NCBI GenBank assembly: GCA_021325655.1 | Contig: JAJPGT010000031.1 | Coordinates: 1-64,000, forward strand | Source: Pseudomonadota bacterium | GTDB taxonomy: Bacteria; Chloroflexota; UBA6077; JAJPGT01 | DNA: 64,000 nt | Direction of reading: 5' to 3' | In this document: piece by piece, positions 1 to 7,695 of the stretch | Numbering within the stretch: position 1 is the stretch's first letter | Layout: every line of letters starts with the position of its first letter | Notes under the pieces: generated by a model | What the model was told of the DNA's origin: nothing | Database searches by the model: none | What the model saw: the letters and a program-made list of their open reading frames with translations, nothing else | Made by a program: the position numbers and the translations under genes

Positions 1-1085
1 AGCATCACGATCAGGGTGTTGCGGAAGCGGTGCAAAAACAGCAGCAGCACCAGGGCCGGCAGCAGCACCGCCAGCACCAGGTCGTCCTGCACCGCCCGAA
101 TCGACTCCGCAGTGAAATCGGTCTGATCGTTGAGAATGGTGACCGTCACGCTCGGCGGCAGCGAAGCTTGGAGCTGCCGGAGCGTCTGCTTGACCAGGCC
201 GTCCACCTCGACCACGTTGGCCCCGCTCTGCGCGGTGAGCACCAGGCCGACGGCGTTCTGCCCATCGACCTTGGCCACCTGGTTGATCGGGGCGGTGCCC
301 TGCTGGACGTCGGCGACCTGCTGGAGCGTGATCGGGCCAGTAGCCCCGCTGGCGACGACCAGGTTCGCCAGCTCGTCCGCACTCTGGTAGTAGGCGTCCG
401 TACGAACCGTCCGCGTCTCGCCGTTGGCGGTGGTGTCGCCGCCGGGGATGCTGCTGTTCTGGACGTCGATCGCTCGGGTCACCTGGTCCAGCGACAGTCC
501 GTAGGCCTCCAGCGCCTCCGGCTTTACGATCACGTTCACCTGCGGCACTACTCCGCCCTGGACGTCGACGTTCGCGACGCCGGGCACCTGCTGGAGCGCT
601 GGCTGCACCTGGTTGGTCGCGATGTCGTACAGCGTCGCCGGGTCCAGCTTCCCGGACAGCGTGATCGTCATGATCGGGAAGGCGTTGGGGTTGGCCTTGA
701 TGATCGTCGGCGGCTGGATCCCGCTCGGGAGCTGGCCCTGCACCCGGTTCACCGCCTGGGCCACGTCGCTGGCAGCGACGTTGACGTCCGTGCCGTTGGC
801 GAACTGGATAATGACGCGCGACAGGCCGTCGGACGAGCGGCCGTTCATCTGCTGGATACCGGCCACGCCCGAGATCGCGTTCTCCAGCGGCTCGGTAATC
901 GTCTGCAGGACGTCCTCCGGGCTGGCGCCCGGATAGCGGACGATGACGACGACGAAGGGAAAATTGACGTTGGGGAGCTGCTGGACCGGGAGACGGGTGT
1001 AGGAGATCGCTCCGAGCAGCACCAGCGCGGAGACGATCATCAGCATTGTCACCGGCCGCCGAATCGCAAGGCGGGTGACGTTCAC
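1..1085 (-). CDS. RND efflux transporter, AcrB/HAE1 type (N-terminal part, runs off the window)
   Basis: Reading the complement from a GTG at 1085 gives about 361 residues beginning VNVTRLAIRRPVTMLM. A first membrane helix is followed by the porter-domain pattern of the AcrB (ACR_tran) family, including FPFVVVIVRYPGASPEDV, ENAISGVAGIQQM and PGVANVDVQGG. The visible part ends in a second hydrophobic stretch (LVLAVLLPALVLLLFLHRFR). These proteins pump lipophilic compounds or lipids across the membrane with proton exchange. GGGAGG lies about 5 bases before the GTG, which decides the start. The C-terminal part lies outside the window, and no adaptor or outer-membrane partner is visible. The substrate cannot be told. 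The family call is firm. Confidence 0.9.
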   Translation of the reverse strand, partial: MNVTRLAIRRPVTMLMIVSALVLLGAISYTRLPVQQLPNVNFPFVVVIVRYPGASPEDVLQTITEPLENAISGVAGIQQMNGRSSDGLSRVIIQFANGTDVNVAASDVAQAVNRVQGQLPSGIQPPTIIKANPNAFPIMTITLSGKLDPATLYDIATNQVQPALQQVPGVANVDVQGGVVPQVNVIVKPEALEAYGLSLDQVTRAIDVQNSSIPGGDTTANGETRTVRTDAYYQSADELANLVVASGATGPITLQQVADVQQGTAPINQVAKVDGQNAVGLVLTAQSGANVVEVDGLVKQTLRQLQASLPPSVTVTILNDQTDFTAESIRAVQDDLVLAVLLPALVLLLFLHRFRNTLIVM

Positions 1086-1301
1086 GCAGCCCTCCCGCCG
1101 ACTGGCCGGCCCGGGACTGGCAAGAGCCGCCTGGTGCGGCAATGGCCGATGGCGGGGCCGGAAGCACTGGCGAGCACCGGCATCACGCTACCCCGGGGGC
1201 AGGTAGTTTGCGTGCGAATTATTCTGGCACGGCCGCGCCGTGGAGGCAAGGGTTTTTGCGCGCGGCCCTGTTCTGGCACCGCGACGCGCCCATGTTGCTG
1301 A

Positions 1302-1330
1302 TTGCGCCGCCGCCGGGGCAGTGATAGACT
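1302..1330 (+). promoter_or_regulatory. candidate promoter of a leaderless creatininase-family gene
   Basis: TTGCGC (1302-1307), a 17-base spacer and TAGACT (1325-1330) lie directly before the ATG at 1337. The start codon would fall about where transcription begins, and no Shine-Dalgarno sequence is visible before it, so the message may be leaderless. The same TTGCGC -35 with 17-base spacing occurs before tRNA-Leu at 36847. Inference from pattern only. Confidence 0.4.
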
Positions 1331-1336
1331 CGGCGC

Positions 1337-2110
1337 ATGCCATTGCTGCAGGAGATGACCTGGCCGCGGGTCGAGGCGGCGCTGCGACGATCCGACCTGG
1401 TGGTTGTGCCGATCGGGAGCACCGAGCAGCACGGGCCACACCTCCCGCTCGCTACGGATTTCCTGGTGGCGGCGCATATCGCTAAGCGAGTGGGGGAGCG
1501 GCTGGAGGCGGTGGTTGCGCCGGTGCTGCCGTTCGGCTACGCCCCGTACCACCTGGATTTCGCCGGGACGATCACTCTGGACGAGGCGACGCTGCGCGCG
1601 GCCCTGCTGCAGCTCTGCCGCAGCCTCCTGCGCCACGGGGCGCGGCACTTCCTGGTGGTGAACGGGCATGGCGGGAACACCGCCAGTGCGGAGTCGGTGG
1701 CGCTCGAGCTGGCCGGCCAGGGGGCGCTGTGCGCGGTGAGCCAGTGGTGGGAGCTGGCGCGCGAGCTCAACCCGGCCTGGGGCCACGGCGACTTCAGCCA
1801 CGCCGGGGTGGTAGAAACCGCGGTCGTGCTCGCCATCTGCCCCGAGGCATGCGACCTGGCGGCGCTGCGCCCCACCACGCTGACGCCGCTGAGCGCCAAC
1901 ATCCGCTCCGAATACGCCAGCCGCTTCCGCTTTGGTAAGGGCACCGTGTCGGTGCGGGTGCCGATGCGGCGCCTCTCCGCTACGGGAAACCTCGGGGAGG
2001 TGGACCCTGCGCTCGCCACCTCGGAGCTGGGGCGCGAGATTCTGGAGAGCATCGTCGACTACCTGGTTGCCTTCGGCAAGGAGTTCGCCACAGTCCCCAC
2101 GGGAGGCTAG
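1337..2110 (+). CDS. creatininase-family amidohydrolase
   Basis: A 257-residue cytoplasmic metal-dependent amidohydrolase. The creatininase fold signature PIGSTEQHGPHLPLATD covers residues 25-41 and supplies E30, H32 and D41. NGHGGN (109-114) and the acidic site in SHAGVVETA (E160) complete the metal centre. The length matches the family (about 240-260). Members open cyclic amides (creatinine) or cleave formamides and mycofactocin-type peptides, so the substrate here is not fixed by sequence. The next gene starts one base after the stop codon, and a peptide importer follows, so the enzyme probably processes an imported amide or small peptide. The start has a likely promoter but no clear ribosome site. 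Confidence 0.88.
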   Translation: MPLLQEMTWPRVEAALRRSDLVVVPIGSTEQHGPHLPLATDFLVAAHIAKRVGERLEAVVAPVLPFGYAPYHLDFAGTITLDEATLRAALLQLCRSLLRHGARHFLVVNGHGGNTASAESVALELAGQGALCAVSQWWELARELNPAWGHGDFSHAGVVETAVVLAICPEACDLAALRPTTLTPLSANIRSEYASRFRFGKGTVSVRVPMRRLSATGNLGEVDPALATSELGREILESIVDYLVAFGKEFATVPTGG

Positions 2111-2111
2111 G

Positions 2112-3086
2112 ATGGCAGCATCGGTTGGGCCGATCCCTGTCCCCGCCGCCGGTGAGAAGCAGAGCGGATACTTCACCTTCGCGGATGACCCGGGGCTGGC
2201 CAAGTACCAGTGGCCGTTCTTCAGCATCGCGGGCGCCTCGCCCGGTCCGACGTTCCTGGTGACGGCGGGCATTCACGCGGCGGAGTACACCGGGATTGAG
2301 GCGGCGATTCGGCTGGGGCGGGAGATCATGCCGGCGGACGTCAGCGGCACGGTCGTCATCATCCCGCTGCTCAACCGGCCCGGGTTTTACGAGCGCTGTA
2401 TCTACGTCAACCCGGAAGACAACGACAACATGAACCGCGTCTTCCCGGGCCGACCGGATGGAACCTGGAGCGAGCGCTTCGCCCACCACCTGCTGAACGA
2501 GGTGGTGGTCCGCTGCGACTACGCGATCGACCTGCACGCGGGCGACATGATCGAGGACCTGGAGCCGTTCGTGATCTATCGCGAGACGGGCGACACAGAG
2601 GTGGACCGCAAGGCCCGGCGGATGATCGACAGCTATGGCGTCGCCTGGGCGATGAAGGGGCTGCCGACCGGCGAGCGGCCGGGGACGCTGTACGCGGCGG
2701 CGGCCGCTCGCGGCATCCCGGCGATGATCGCGGAATCCGGCCGCTGCGGGCTGCTCGAAGAAGAGGCGGTAGTGCGCCACGTGAACGGGGTGAAGAACAT
2801 CCTGCGGACGCTCGGCATTTTGCGCGGCGCGCCGGTGGACCTCCCCCCGCCCCACGTGCTGGCCCACTTCGAGTGGCTCCGCTCCCCGCACGAGGGGATC
2901 TTCCACTGTGGGGTAAAGGTCGCGGAGCGGGTGCAGGCCGGGCAGCGGCTCGGCGAGATGGTGGACCTGCTCGGCAACCGGCTGGCCGAGATCACCGCTC
3001 CGGTCGGAGGCATCGTCCTGTTCGTGGTGACCAGCCCGGCGATCAAGCGGGATGGCCTCTTGCTTGGCATCGGCGTTCCTGAGTAG
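2112..3086 (+). CDS. succinylglutamate desuccinylase/aspartoacylase-family zinc hydrolase
   Basis: A 324-residue protein of the AstE/AspA branch of the M14 zinc carboxypeptidase fold. GIHAAEYTG gives zinc ligands H55 and E58, and AIDLHAGD supplies H142. NMNRVFPG (106-113) is the conserved substrate-binding loop. The C-terminal third is the beta-rich domain usual in these deacylases. They remove an acyl group from N-acyl amino acids or related amides in the cytoplasm. The ATG at 2112 sits just after the upstream stop at 2110, with AGGCTAGG as a weak ribosome site, indicating translational coupling to the creatininase-like gene. Substrate unknown; the pairing suggests successive amide cleavages. 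Confidence 0.87.
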   Translation: MAASVGPIPVPAAGEKQSGYFTFADDPGLAKYQWPFFSIAGASPGPTFLVTAGIHAAEYTGIEAAIRLGREIMPADVSGTVVIIPLLNRPGFYERCIYVNPEDNDNMNRVFPGRPDGTWSERFAHHLLNEVVVRCDYAIDLHAGDMIEDLEPFVIYRETGDTEVDRKARRMIDSYGVAWAMKGLPTGERPGTLYAAAAARGIPAMIAESGRCGLLEEEAVVRHVNGVKNILRTLGILRGAPVDLPPPHVLAHFEWLRSPHEGIFHCGVKVAERVQAGQRLGEMVDLLGNRLAEITAPVGGIVLFVVTSPAIKRDGLLLGIGVPE

Positions 3087-3229
3087 GCGTCCCCAGACCT
3101 CGGCAAAAAATGATGCGCGGCGTCTCAGGCATTGCTATGCTCGCCGGCACAGGCTGAAGCCTGCGCTCCGCTCGCCACCAGGTGGCGAGCGGGCAGCGCT
3201 TCCAACTGCACAAGAGGGAGTGGGTCAAC

Positions 3230-5008
3230 ATGGCATCGTCAGCCTCGGCGTCTCCGCTCACTCGGCGCGGCTTTCTTCGCTTGATGGTTCTCACCGCTGG
3301 CGGCGGCTTGCTCGCCGCGTGCTCCACCGCGCCCGCGGCGCCTCCGGCCGCGGCGCCCACGAGCGCCCCCGCGGCCGCACCGCCCACAACCGCCCCGGCC
3401 GCCGCGGCGCCGACCTCGGCCCCGGCTGCGGCGCCCACCAGGGCTCCGGCCGCGGCCGCGCCCACCGCGGCCCCGGCGGCTCAGCCTACCGCGGCCCCGG
3501 CGGTGTCCAGCGCCAGCGCGGCCAACACGCTGACGTTCCTCTGGGGCGGCGACACAGACAAACTCGATCCCCCGGCCATGACCAGTCAGGAGGGGTTCAT
3601 CGCGACGACCGCGATGTACGAGGGGCTGGTGCGCTACAAGTCCGGTAGCACCGACGTCGAGCCGGCGCTGGCGGAGAAGTGGGACATCTCCCCGGATGGT
3701 CTGACCTACACGTTCCACCTGCGCTCCGGGGTGAAATTCCACGACGGCTCGCCGCTTACGGCGGAGGCCGTCGCCTTCTGCTTCGACCGCAGCATCAACA
3801 AGGACAACCCGCTCTGGAAAGAGGCGCAGCAGGCCGGCGGCTTCCCCTTCATCGACGACTACATCGGCAACGTCGTCGCCAAGGTGGAGGCGGTGGGGCC
3901 GCTGGACGTGAAGTTCACCCTGAAGCGGAAGTTCTCGCCGCTGCTCTCTAACCTTGCGATCCCGCCGGGCTTCGTCATCTCGATGGAGGCGCTGAAGAAG
4001 TACGGCAGCAAGATCAACGAGAACCCGGTTGGCACGGGCCCCTTCAAGTTCGTGGAGTGGAAGAAGGACGACCACATCACGGTGGAGGCGTTCGACGGCT
4101 ACTGGGGCGGCAAGCCCAAGCTGCAGCGGATTATCTTCCAGCCCGTGCCCGAGGCCTCGGTGCGGGCGCTGAAGATCATCAAGGGCGAGGGCGACGTCGC
4201 CTGGCCGTTCGATCCCAAGGATGCGGTGCAGATCAAGGCCAATCCGGACTCCGACGTGCTGGAGCAGCCCGGCCTGAACGTGAACATGGCTGAGTTCAAC
4301 CTGATGAAGCCGGAGTACCAGAACAAGTCGCTCCGCCAGGCGCTGAACTACGCCATCAACAAGCAGGAGCTAGCCGACAAGCTCTATAGCGGCGCCGCTG
4401 TCCCGGCGGTTGGGGTGCTGCCACCGACCTCCTGGGCGTTCGACAAGACGCTGAAAGGCTACCCCTACGATCCGGACAAGGCCAAATCGCTGCTGAAGGA
4501 CGCCGGCTATAGCGGCCAGACCTTGATCCTGGACACCTACACCATTCCGCGCGGCTACAACCCGCAGGGCAGCAAGCTGGCCGAGGCGGTGCAGCAGTAC
4601 TTCGACGACGTTGGGGTCAAGAGCGAGATCCACACGATGGAGTGGGCCGAGTACCGCAAGGTGCGCCGGCAGGGGCAGCTCAACATCGCCTTCGGCGGCT
4701 GGCAGGCCGACACCGGCGACCCCGAGAATTTCCTGGGGGTGTTCTTCCATAGCGCCAACAAGGGCGGGATCAACACCTCGTTCTACGGCGTCCCAGAAGT
4801 GGACGACCTGCTCAACAAGGCGAACGAGGAGACGGACGTCGCCAAGCGGACCGAGCTGTTCCACCAGGTGGAGCACCGGGTGGTGGACGATGCGCCCTGG
4901 CTGTTCATCAGCCACATGAAGCAGCAGGTCGCCATTCGCAAGCGGGTAAAGAACTTCGTGATGCAGCCGACGTATATCTATTACTTCAACAACGTCAGCG
5001 TCGGCTGA
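3230..5008 (+). CDS. ABC peptide transporter substrate-binding lipoprotein (family 5)
   Basis: A 592-residue DppA/OppA-type (SBP_bac_5) protein. The N-terminus has a twin-arginine-like signal (TRRGFLRLM) and a lipobox ending LLAACS, so it should be lipid-anchored outside the membrane. A low-complexity Ala/Pro/Thr linker of about 65 residues follows before the binding domain starts near TLTFLWGGDTDKLDP. The family hallmark of a charged helix after the lobe-1 start is present (LAEKWDISPDGLTYTFHLRSGVKFHDGSP). The ATG at 3230 is chosen over an upstream ATG because GAGGGAG lies 9 bases before it. Two permease genes follow; no ATPase genes are in this cluster. Ligand is probably a peptide or amide handled by the two hydrolases upstream. 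Confidence 0.92.
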   Translation: MASSASASPLTRRGFLRLMVLTAGGGLLAACSTAPAAPPAAAPTSAPAAAPPTTAPAAAAPTSAPAAAPTRAPAAAAPTAAPAAQPTAAPAVSSASAANTLTFLWGGDTDKLDPPAMTSQEGFIATTAMYEGLVRYKSGSTDVEPALAEKWDISPDGLTYTFHLRSGVKFHDGSPLTAEAVAFCFDRSINKDNPLWKEAQQAGGFPFIDDYIGNVVAKVEAVGPLDVKFTLKRKFSPLLSNLAIPPGFVISMEALKKYGSKINENPVGTGPFKFVEWKKDDHITVEAFDGYWGGKPKLQRIIFQPVPEASVRALKIIKGEGDVAWPFDPKDAVQIKANPDSDVLEQPGLNVNMAEFNLMKPEYQNKSLRQALNYAINKQELADKLYSGAAVPAVGVLPPTSWAFDKTLKGYPYDPDKAKSLLKDAGYSGQTLILDTYTIPRGYNPQGSKLAEAVQQYFDDVGVKSEIHTMEWAEYRKVRRQGQLNIAFGGWQADTGDPENFLGVFFHSANKGGINTSFYGVPEVDDLLNKANEETDVAKRTELFHQVEHRVVDDAPWLFISHMKQQVAIRKRVKNFVMQPTYIYYFNNVSVG

Positions 5009-5024
5009 GCCCGGCGCTGGCTCG

Positions 5025-5055
5025 TCCCGGGAGTGGGGCGCTCCCGCTCCCGGGA
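5025..5055 (+). terminator. hairpin between binding-protein and permease genes
   Basis: TCCCGGGAG (5025-5033) pairs with CTCCCGGGA (5047-5055), with a 13-base GC-rich loop, just after the binding-protein stop. There is no U-tract. It may protect the upstream mRNA or cause partial termination so that the lipoprotein is made in excess over the permeases. Function inferred. Confidence 0.4.
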
Positions 5056-5110
5056 GCCGCGATGGCGGAGCGCGGCCTGTCGACTGGGGTGAGGCGAGAG
5101 AGGCGCGGCG

Positions 5111-6115
5111 ATGCGCACGTACATCCTGCGACGCATCGTGCAGACCATCCCGGTGCTATTCGGGGTGGCGACCGTGGTGTTCTTCGCGCTGCGGCTCATC
5201 CCGGGCGATCCCGCGGTGGCGCTGGCCGGGGAGAAGGCGAGCGCGGAAGAGATCGAGCGGATGCGTGAGGAGCTCGGGCTGAAGCGGCCGCTGCCGGTGC
5301 AGTACGTCGAGTTCCTCGAGCGCACCTTCACCCTGCAGCTCGGGCGGTCGATCCGCACCGGCGGCGACATTCGCCAGGAGCTGATCGAGAACTTCGCCCC
5401 GACCATTGAGCTCTCGATCGCGGCGCTGCTGGTCGCGCTGGTGGTCGGGCTGCCAGCCGGGATCGTTGCCGCGATCCGTCGCCGCAGCGTGGTCGAGTAC
5501 CTCACCATGGTCGCGTCGCTGGTGGGCATCTGCATGCCCGTATTCTGGATCGGGCTGATGCTGATCTACTGGCTCGGAGCCCGCGCCGGCTGGTTCCCGC
5601 TCTCCGGGACGATCAGCAACACCTACGATGTCCCGGCCGTCACCCACTTCTACACGCTGGACGCCCTGCTGGCCGGCAACCTGGACGCCTTCAAGGACGT
5701 GCTCTGGCACCTGGCGCTGCCGGCGGTGACGCTGAGCACGATCACCATGGCGATCGTCTCGCGCATGGCGCGCTCCAGCATGCTCGAGGTGCTCGGCAGC
5801 GATTACCTGACCACTGCACGGGCCAAGGGGCTGGCGGAGCAAGCGGTTATCCTGCGGCACGCGCTGAAGAACGCGATGATTCCGGTTGTCACCGTGGTCG
5901 GGCTCCAGCTCGGGGCGCTGCTCAGCGGTGCGGTGCTCACCGAGACGGTATTCGGCCGGGTGGGGATCGGCCGCTACGTGGTGACGGCGATCACCGCGCG
6001 CGACTACCCGGTGGTTCAGGCGACGGTGCTGATCGTGGCACTGTTCGTCGTCATCATTAATCTCGTCGTCGACCTGCTGTACGCGGCGCTGGACCCGCGG
6101 ATTCGCTATGACTGA
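5111..6115 (+). CDS. ABC peptide transporter permease, DppB type
   Basis: A 334-residue inner-membrane permease of the BPD_transp_1 superfamily. The N-terminus MRTYILRRIVQTIPVLFGV is the classic DppB/OppB opening helix, followed by LIPGDPAVAL. Six hydrophobic helices can be followed, and the cytoplasmic EAA-type loop (YLTTARAKGLAEQAVILRHA) binds the ATPase. It should form a heterodimer with the next gene product and take substrate from the lipoprotein before it. GAGAGAGGCGCGGCG precedes the ATG. The gene order binding protein, DppB, DppC is standard; the expected DppD and DppF genes are absent here. Confidence 0.93.
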   Translation: MRTYILRRIVQTIPVLFGVATVVFFALRLIPGDPAVALAGEKASAEEIERMREELGLKRPLPVQYVEFLERTFTLQLGRSIRTGGDIRQELIENFAPTIELSIAALLVALVVGLPAGIVAAIRRRSVVEYLTMVASLVGICMPVFWIGLMLIYWLGARAGWFPLSGTISNTYDVPAVTHFYTLDALLAGNLDAFKDVLWHLALPAVTLSTITMAIVSRMARSSMLEVLGSDYLTTARAKGLAEQAVILRHALKNAMIPVVTVVGLQLGALLSGAVLTETVFGRVGIGRYVVTAITARDYPVVQATVLIVALFVVIINLVVDLLYAALDPRIRYD

Positions 6116-6162
6116 GCCGCGCCCGGGCCGGCCCTGGGCGTTGTGAGGGGGGAAGCGGCGAG

Positions 6163-7074
6163 ATGGCCGTGCCAGACCGCGAGCTGGTGATCCCCGGGGC
6201 TCGGACCGCGCCGCCCGAGCCGGTGCGCCGGCCGGCCCCGTCGCCCTGGGCTGCCGCGCGCCGGCGTTTCGTCCACTCCGCCTCGGGGCTGCTGGGCACC
6301 GCGGTGCTGCTGGTGATCGTGTTGATCGCGCTCTTCGCCAACCAGGTGAGCCCCTACGATCCGCTCAAGCAGAACTTTCGGATCGAGCGCCAGGCGCCGG
6401 ACCTGGCCCACCTGATGGGTACCGACGAGTTCGGACGCGACGTGCTGAGCCGGGTCATTTGGGGTGCCCGGGTGTCGCTCCAGGCCGGCGCCGTCGCCGC
6501 CTCCATCGCCCTGGTCGCCGGCCTGCTGCTCGGAATGCTCGCCGCCTACTACGGCGGCCGCGCCGACGCGCTCATCATGCGCCTGATGGACATTCTGCTG
6601 GCGTTCCCCTACCTGCTGCTGGCGATCGCGATCCTGGCGATCATCGGCCCCGGGCTGCTCACCGCGATGATCGCGATCGGGATCGTCTACACCCCGAGCT
6701 ACGCCCGGGTGGTGCGCGGCGCGGTGCTGTCGGTGCGCGCCCGCGACTACGTGCTGGCGGCGCGGGCGCTGGGGGCGAGCGACGCCCGGGTGATGCAGCA
6801 GCACATCCTGCCGAACGTGCTCGCCCCGGTGATCGTGCAGGCGACGCTGAACGTGGGCATCGCCATCATCGACACCGCCGGGCTGAGCTTCCTGGGGCTG
6901 GGGACGCAGCCTCCTACGCCCGACTGGGGCAACATGCTCGCCGCTGGGCGCAGCTACCTGATCGACTCGCCCTGGATGGCGACCTTCCCTGGTCTGGCAA
7001 TCCTGGTGACGGTGCTCGCGTTCAACCTGATGGGCGACGCCCTGCGCGACGCGCTCGACCCCCGCCTGCGCTAG
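6163..7074 (+). CDS. ABC peptide transporter permease, DppC type
   Basis: A 303-residue partner permease. A Pro/Arg-rich cytoplasmic N-terminus of about 45 residues precedes the first helix. The DppC signature HLMGTDEFGRDVLSRVIWGARVS follows, then the EAA loop (YVLAARALGASDARVMQQHIL) and the conserved end LGTQPPTPDWGNML and ALRDALDPRLR. It starts 47 bases after the dppB-like stop with GGGGGGAAGCGG as ribosome site. It ends the cluster: the next gene is on the other strand. The ATPases must come from elsewhere, possibly the second peptide cluster at 28841-30858. Confidence 0.93.
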   Translation: MAVPDRELVIPGARTAPPEPVRRPAPSPWAAARRRFVHSASGLLGTAVLLVIVLIALFANQVSPYDPLKQNFRIERQAPDLAHLMGTDEFGRDVLSRVIWGARVSLQAGAVAASIALVAGLLLGMLAAYYGGRADALIMRLMDILLAFPYLLLAIAILAIIGPGLLTAMIAIGIVYTPSYARVVRGAVLSVRARDYVLAARALGASDARVMQQHILPNVLAPVIVQATLNVGIAIIDTAGLSFLGLGTQPPTPDWGNMLAAGRSYLIDSPWMATFPGLAILVTVLAFNLMGDALRDALDPRLR

Positions 7075-7165
7075 ACAGGGTTGGCTCCTCGCGCCTGGCT
7101 GCTTCGCGGCACGCGCTCCCCGGGCTTCAGGCCAAGGGCGGCCTGCGACAAGACGCTCGGCTGCT

Positions 7166-7184
7166 CTGCGCTCCCGGAGCGCAG
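7166..7184 (+). terminator. possible hairpin after the first peptide ABC cluster
   Basis: CTGCGCTC (7166-7173) and GAGCGCAG (7177-7184) form a perfect 8-bp stem with a 3-base loop between the convergent genes ending at 7074 and 7217. No T-run follows on either strand, so a role as terminator is only suggested by position. Confidence 0.3.
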
Positions 7185-7216
7185 TCAGAGCGGGGGCACC
7201 AGACGTGTGAGCGCGG

Positions 7217-7606
7217 CTAATGGTGCAGCGCCGCTATCAGCCCGATGGCGAGCAGCGCCAGCACCAGCAGGCCGAGCAGCACCATTGCGGCGCGCCAGCC
7301 GCTATCTTTCGCCTCGTCGGGGGGCGAGGCCATGGGGCGCTGTTTCAGGACCTCTTTGGGGAAGGGGCCGCCTGCGCCGAGGGCGTGGTCCTTCCAGAGC
7401 GCGTAGACCTCGGCGGTCACGAGGATGAGGCGGGGGTCGGCGGAGGGGCGGGTCCGCGCCTCCAGCCACTGGAGCCCGGCCTTGCCGGCGGAGCTGACCC
7501 AGGGAATCAGCGAGGTGTTGTAGTGCTCGCGCGCGATCGGCACCCAGCCCTGCGTGTCGCGCTCCGGGTCCAGCCCGGAGCGAAGCGCGCTCGGCGACTG
7601 CGCCAT
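7217..7606 (-). CDS. small protein with C-terminal membrane anchor, unknown function
   Basis: A 129-residue protein that I do not recognise. The soluble part is rich in Trp and charged residues (GWVPIAREHYNTSLIPW, LEARTRPSADPRLILV). A polar segment leads to a single C-terminal hydrophobic helix (WRAAMVLLGLLVLALLAIGLIAALHH), which suggests a tail-anchored membrane protein facing the cytoplasm. The ATG at 7606 is preferred over an upstream GTG-like extension because GGCAGGAGG lies a few bases before it. It stands alone between the peptide transporter cluster and the MocR-type regulator, so context says little about its job. Confidence 0.6.
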   Translation of the reverse strand: MAQSPSALRSGLDPERDTQGWVPIAREHYNTSLIPWVSSAGKAGLQWLEARTRPSADPRLILVTAEVYALWKDHALGAGGPFPKEVLKQRPMASPPDEAKDSGWRAAMVLLGLLVLALLAIGLIAALHH

Positions 7607-7695
7607 CTCTCCTCCTGCCCGCACACGGGCCACGCCGCTTCACCAGGAGCGGCCGGCGCAATTGTAGCATCCGGCCCAAGGAGTTCTCGCCGCCC

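Noticed and set aside
30-1301. 423-codon plus-strand frame at the window start
   Set aside because: Antisense to the RND pump gene, whose complement shows clear family motifs.
3335-3510. GC-rich repeats resembling a repeat array, also at about 15680-15860 and 23870-24060
   Set aside because: They encode the Ala/Pro/Thr linkers of three lipoproteins, not a CRISPR or mobile repeat.
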